From Desulfobacterales bacterium (GTDB lineage Bacteria > Desulfobacterota > Desulfobacteria > Desulfobacterales > JAUWMJ01): 7,775 nucleotides of DNA. A program made the translations under genes and the position numbers. Every line of letters starts with the position of its first letter. Position 1 is the stretch's first letter. Positions 5,643-7,775 of this stretch are shown here, piece after piece. The notes beneath the pieces were generated by a model. That model did no database searches. It had not been told where the DNA came from and was given only the letters and a program-made list of their open reading frames with translations. The stretch lies in the NCBI GenBank assembly GCA_030613225.1, contig JAUWMJ010000129.1, forward strand, positions 1 to 7,775, in the 5' to 3' direction.

Positions 5643-6185
5643 ACGTTCGCTTATAAGATCGGTTGGAGAGTGTCGGAAATTTCAAACTTAACTTGGAATC
5701 AAGTTGACCGTGAACAGGGAATCGTGAGGCTGGAACCAGGCGAAACAAAGAACGATGAAGGCCGGACGGTTTATCTTGATAAGAATTTAAAAGGAATCTT
5801 TAACAATCAATGGGAAGCCAGGAAAGCAAGCAAAAAGCTGATTCCCTACGTATTCCCCGGCAAAGATGGTAAAGATCGTATCAAAGATTTTCGCTTTGCA
5901 TGGAATAAGGCTAGTAAAGATGCTAAGATTGGTAAAATAATGTTTCACGATTTCCGGCGTACCGCTGTACGAAACATGGTAAGGGCTGAGATACTCGAAA
6001 AGGTTGCGATGATGATTTCGGGCCACAAGACAAGATCGATATTTGACAGAAATAATATTGTGAATGCCACCGATTTGAAGGATGCAGCCACAAAACAAGA
6101 GGCGTATTTAAAATCTCAAATGGTCACGGCTGGCACAATTGCGGGCACAATTCACGATTTTAACAAAAAAAGGGGCAACCAGTAA
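5643..6185 (+). pseudogene. Tyrosine recombinase (phage/island integrase), C-terminal fragment with catalytic Tyr replaced
   Basis: Homology begins with TFAYKIGWRVSEISNLTW, where Arg in GWR (5667-5669) is the first catalytic Arg. Only the catalytic domain remains; the N-terminal SAM-like core-binding domain and start codon are lost at the junction with the IS4 fragment. Numbering from the GTG at 5670: Lys27 (PGETKNDEGR), His93-x-x-Arg96 (FHDFRR) and His119 (ISGHKTRS). The expected nucleophile in FDRYNIVN reads FDRNNIVN: Asn128, codon AAT at 6051-6053, one base from TAT. The enzyme is therefore inactive twice over. The tail has a 12-bp direct repeat encoding GTIAGTI (6132-6152). Its 3' end lies 23 nt from the 3' end of tRNA-Leu, as expected for an integrase beside its attachment site. 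Confidence 0.88.
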
Positions 6186-6208
6186 AATGGTTAAACCCCT
6201 TATTTTAT

Positions 6209-6296
6209 TGGTGCCCGGGACGAGAATTGAACTCGTACAGGGACTAGCCCCGAGGGATTTTAAGTCCCTTGCGTCTACCAGTTCCGCCACCCAGGC
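6209..6296 (-). tRNA. tRNA-Leu (anticodon UAA)
   Basis: 88 nt including an encoded CCA (6209-6211 on the complement). The acceptor stem GCCTGGG pairs with CCCGGGC. The D-arm contains AACTGGTAGACGC, and the anticodon loop CTTAAAA between AGGGA and TCCCT places UAA at 6260-6262. A long variable arm (CGGGGCTAGTCCCTG region) fits a class II tRNA, and the T-loop is TTCAATT between stem ACGAG and CTCGT. This tRNA decodes UUA and UUG. Its 3' end faces the integrase fragment, so it is likely the attachment site of the former element. A second copy of the 3' end, which would mark the other attachment site, is not in the window. Confidence 0.96.
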
Positions 6297-6432
6297 AGGA
6301 TGTGGTTGATTTAAAGAAAAGAAGCGACAATTGAATACTTTAAATTTATCATGATTTCAAGAAAAAAGTTATTTAGACATAATGATTAATAGTTTGATTC
6401 CGAGCAGGGCGTAAATCATAGTCTATACACCC
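6297..6432. other. Spacer between tRNA-Leu and the IS110 leader
   Basis: No gene. The left end of the IS110-family element must lie in or near this stretch or within the first hairpin. IS110 elements lack clear terminal inverted repeats, so it cannot be placed by eye. Confidence 0.45.
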
Positions 6433-6498
6433 GCAGAAAATGATCATGGGTTCCGACGAGCAATTGAGGGCCCATTCTCACCCATGATCATTTTCTGC
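6433..6498. repeat. 18-bp perfect inverted repeat upstream of the IS110 transposase
   Basis: GCAGAAAATGATCATGGG (6433-6450) and its exact complement (6481-6498) enclose a 30-nt loop. The stem is far too long to be chance. No T-run follows, so it is not an intrinsic terminator on the plus strand. It probably belongs to the IS110-family element as a stem-loop in its leader RNA. Confidence 0.85.
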
Positions 6499-6524
6499 TA
6501 GTTATCGCAATAATTTCGAAAAAA

Positions 6525-6606
6525 GACCTGCCTTCCTTGCAAACATGGGTTATATTGAGAAAACAACAACGCTCTCAATACAGAGCCATAACCAAGGAGG
6601 CAGGTC
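6525..6606 (+). promoter_or_regulatory. Stem-loop pairing with the transposase ribosome-binding site
   Basis: The Shine-Dalgarno AAGGAGG (6594-6600) lies wholly in the right arm of the 14-bp stem whose left arm is at 6525-6539. The stem ends exactly before the ATG. In a transcript containing both arms the RBS would be closed, which is a common way for IS elements to avoid expression from outside transcription. Confidence 0.55.
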
Positions 6607-7713
6607 ATGAACAGTATAAAATTTATCGGTATGGATGTCCACAAAAAATCAATCACCATTGCAATAGCGAATCTGGGCAGCCGTGGTCCGGCCAGAAGCT
6701 ACGGCACTATTAATAACGATTTGAGCGCCCTGGACAAGTTCTGTCGTAAAATGGTTTCTACCGCAAGTCCGTTGCACTTTGTCTATGAAGCCGGTCCGTG
6801 CGGCTACGGCATTTACCGCCATCTATCAAAAAAAGGATTCGACTGCATGGTTGCAGCCCCTTCGCTGATCCCTAAAAAGAGCGGTGACCGTATCAAAAAT
6901 GACCGCCGTGATGCAAAAATGCTGGCCCGCCTACACCGTGCTGGTGACCTGACTGCTGTTTACGTCCCGGACTGTCAGGACGAAGCCATGCGCGATTTGA
7001 GCCGTGCACGGGAGGATGCGGTTATTGCTACCCGTAAAGCAAAACAGCGACTTAAAGCCTTTTTGCTCAGAAACGGGATTGCCTACAGCGGCAAATCCAG
7101 ATGGTCCAAGGCCTATTTTAACTGGCTTTCCGATATCGCCATGGCCCATCCAGCCCAGCAGGTTGCCCTGCAGGAATACATCGATACCGTGCATGAAAGT
7201 ATTGAGCGTGTTAAACGGCTCACCGATCAGATTCAACAACTGGTGCCCGACTGGCGATTGGGCCCTGTAGCGACAGCCTTGCAAGCCGCCAGAGGCGTAT
7301 CGCTGATCGTTGCGGTAACGTTTCTGTCAGAGATGGGAGACTTGAGCCGTTTTGAAAATCCGTCCCAGTTGATGGCTTATCTGGGTCTTGTTCCTTCGGA
7401 GCACTCCAGCGGTGACCGCATCAAAAGGGGCGGTATTACCAAGACCGGTAACGGTCATGCCCGCAAGGTTCTGGTTCAAGCATCCTGGGCATACCGGATG
7501 AAGCCCCGGATCAGCCGTATATTGCTCAAACGTCAGCAGCAGGTCTCTAAAGAGGTCCGTCAGATCTCCTGGAAAGCACAGCTTCGCCTATGCACCCGCT
7601 TCAGACGTCTGGCATCCATGGGCAAACCCAAACAAGTCGTGGTTACAGCATTAGGCCGAGTTTTGATCGCCTTTTTGTGGTCAATAGCAAATGATATGCA
7701 ACCGGTGGTTTAA
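6607..7713 (+). CDS. IS110-family transposase (DEDD recombinase)
   Basis: 368 residues, full length for the family. The N-terminal RuvC-like DEDD domain has Asp10 (FIGMDVHKK), Glu61 (FVYEAGPCGYG), Asp99 and Asp102 (KNDRRDAKMLARL). A helical linker (residues about 125-215) follows. The C-terminal Transposase_20 domain starts at AARGVSLIVAVTFLSEMGDL and carries the Ser region EHSSGDRIKRGGITKTGNGH (Ser267/268, the presumed nucleophile), then AYR and a basic tail. The ATG is preceded by AAGGAGG at 6 nt. GC content is clearly higher than in the flanking DNA, so it is probably a recent arrival. The subgroup (IS110 or IS1111) is not certain; the structured 5' leader favours the IS110 arrangement. 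No disruption is seen, so it may be active. Confidence 0.95.
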   Translation: MNSIKFIGMDVHKKSITIAIANLGSRGPARSYGTINNDLSALDKFCRKMVSTASPLHFVYEAGPCGYGIYRHLSKKGFDCMVAAPSLIPKKSGDRIKNDRRDAKMLARLHRAGDLTAVYVPDCQDEAMRDLSRAREDAVIATRKAKQRLKAFLLRNGIAYSGKSRWSKAYFNWLSDIAMAHPAQQVALQEYIDTVHESIERVKRLTDQIQQLVPDWRLGPVATALQAARGVSLIVAVTFLSEMGDLSRFENPSQLMAYLGLVPSEHSSGDRIKRGGITKTGNGHARKVLVQASWAYRMKPRISRILLKRQQQVSKEVRQISWKAQLRLCTRFRRLASMGKPKQVVVTALGRVLIAFLWSIANDMQPVV

Positions 7714-7775
7714 AACATAAATAAACAATAGCACCTATCGTATAAAAGTAGGAAGATGTAAAAGAACAAATTTTG
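7714..7775. other. Downstream flank of the IS110 transposase
   Basis: 62 AT-rich bases to the window end, without gene or hairpin. They probably include the right end of the IS110 element. Confidence 0.4.

Larger units (their letters stand above)
6433..6606 (+). ncRNA. Candidate IS110 leader (bridge-like) RNA
   Basis: Two tandem stem-loops fill the 174 nt before the transposase ATG. The first is 6433-6498. The second is 6525-6606, with base stem GACCTGCCTTCCTTG against CAAGGAGGCAGGTC (one bulge), then GGTTAT/ATAACC and ATTGAGA/TCTCAAT. Established knowledge: IS110-group elements such as IS621 encode a bridge RNA of about 177 nt in the non-coding left end, with two loops that recognise target and donor DNA. 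Size, position and two-hairpin architecture match, but no guide-target pairing can be shown here. Confidence 0.4.
6433..7713 (+). mobile_element. IS110-family element (minimal extent)
   Basis: The span covers the leader hairpins and the transposase. True ends are not recognisable because the family lacks terminal inverted repeats; the right end lies after 7713, possibly within the last 62 bases of the window or beyond it. Confidence 0.7.

Noticed and set aside
5787..6098. 103-codon minus-strand ORF over the integrase fragment
   Set aside because: Antisense to clear tyrosine recombinase motifs, with no RBS or family.
6108..6290. Minus-strand ORF reading MAELVDARDLKSLG
   Set aside because: It is the translation of the tRNA-Leu gene itself, a well-known false ORF.
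6931..7284. Long minus-strand and alternative-frame ORFs over the IS110 transposase
   Set aside because: They overlap a full-length, motif-complete transposase and are shadows of its codon use.

Overview
The window is an AT-rich, gene-poor accessory stretch of a bacterial chromosome, dominated by insertion sequences, broken genes and non-coding DNA. It suggests a Gram-negative bacterium, perhaps a Desulfobacterota (deltaproteobacterial) relative. The hints are sigma-54 type -24/-12 promoters, an IS4-like transposase and a tyrosine recombinase beside a tRNA-Leu, and a PEGA-domain envelope protein. No housekeeping gene other than the tRNA is present, so this placement is an inference.

Layout. 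(a) 1-283: the edge of a minus-strand frameshifted ORF of unknown function. (b) 284-1611: a complete-looking IS3-family element with orfA, a DDE orfB in the +1 frame after an A9 run, and imperfect terminal inverted repeats. (c) 1612-2451: decayed DNA with a transposase-like scrap and an ORF broken by one stop codon. (d) 2452-3023: an intact minus-strand gene for a membrane-anchored PEGA-domain protein with a good RBS and a sigma-70 type promoter. (e) 3108-3371: a consensus-like sigma-54 promoter and a 52-residue membrane protein with a strong RBS. (f) 3458-3981: a VanZ-like gene broken at a T9 run. (g) 3982-5172: largely non-coding, with a 21-bp tandem repeat, a second sigma-54 type promoter directly followed by two hairpins with U-tracts (small RNA candidate), and a cluster of nested inverted repeats. 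(h) 5173-6185: the N-terminal part of an IS4-family transposase abutting the C-terminal catalytic part of a tyrosine recombinase. The recombinase lacks its N-terminus and has Asn at the place of the catalytic Tyr. (i) 6209-6296: tRNA-Leu(UAA) on the minus strand, its 3' end facing the recombinase, which is the usual arrangement of an integrated element at a tRNA attachment site. (j) 6433-7713: an IS110-family element with an intact DEDD/Ser transposase. It is preceded by two tandem hairpins totalling 174 nt, of a size and place that would fit a bridge RNA; the second hairpin also pairs with the transposase ribosome-binding site.

Taken together this looks like the eroded end of a tRNA-Leu-integrated element: the integrase is dead, several IS elements have entered, and intervening genes have decayed. 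The intact protein genes are the IS transposases, the PEGA-domain protein and the small sigma-54-driven membrane protein. The most interesting unexplained parts are the IS110 leader RNA structure and the sigma-54/hairpin locus at 4616-4726.
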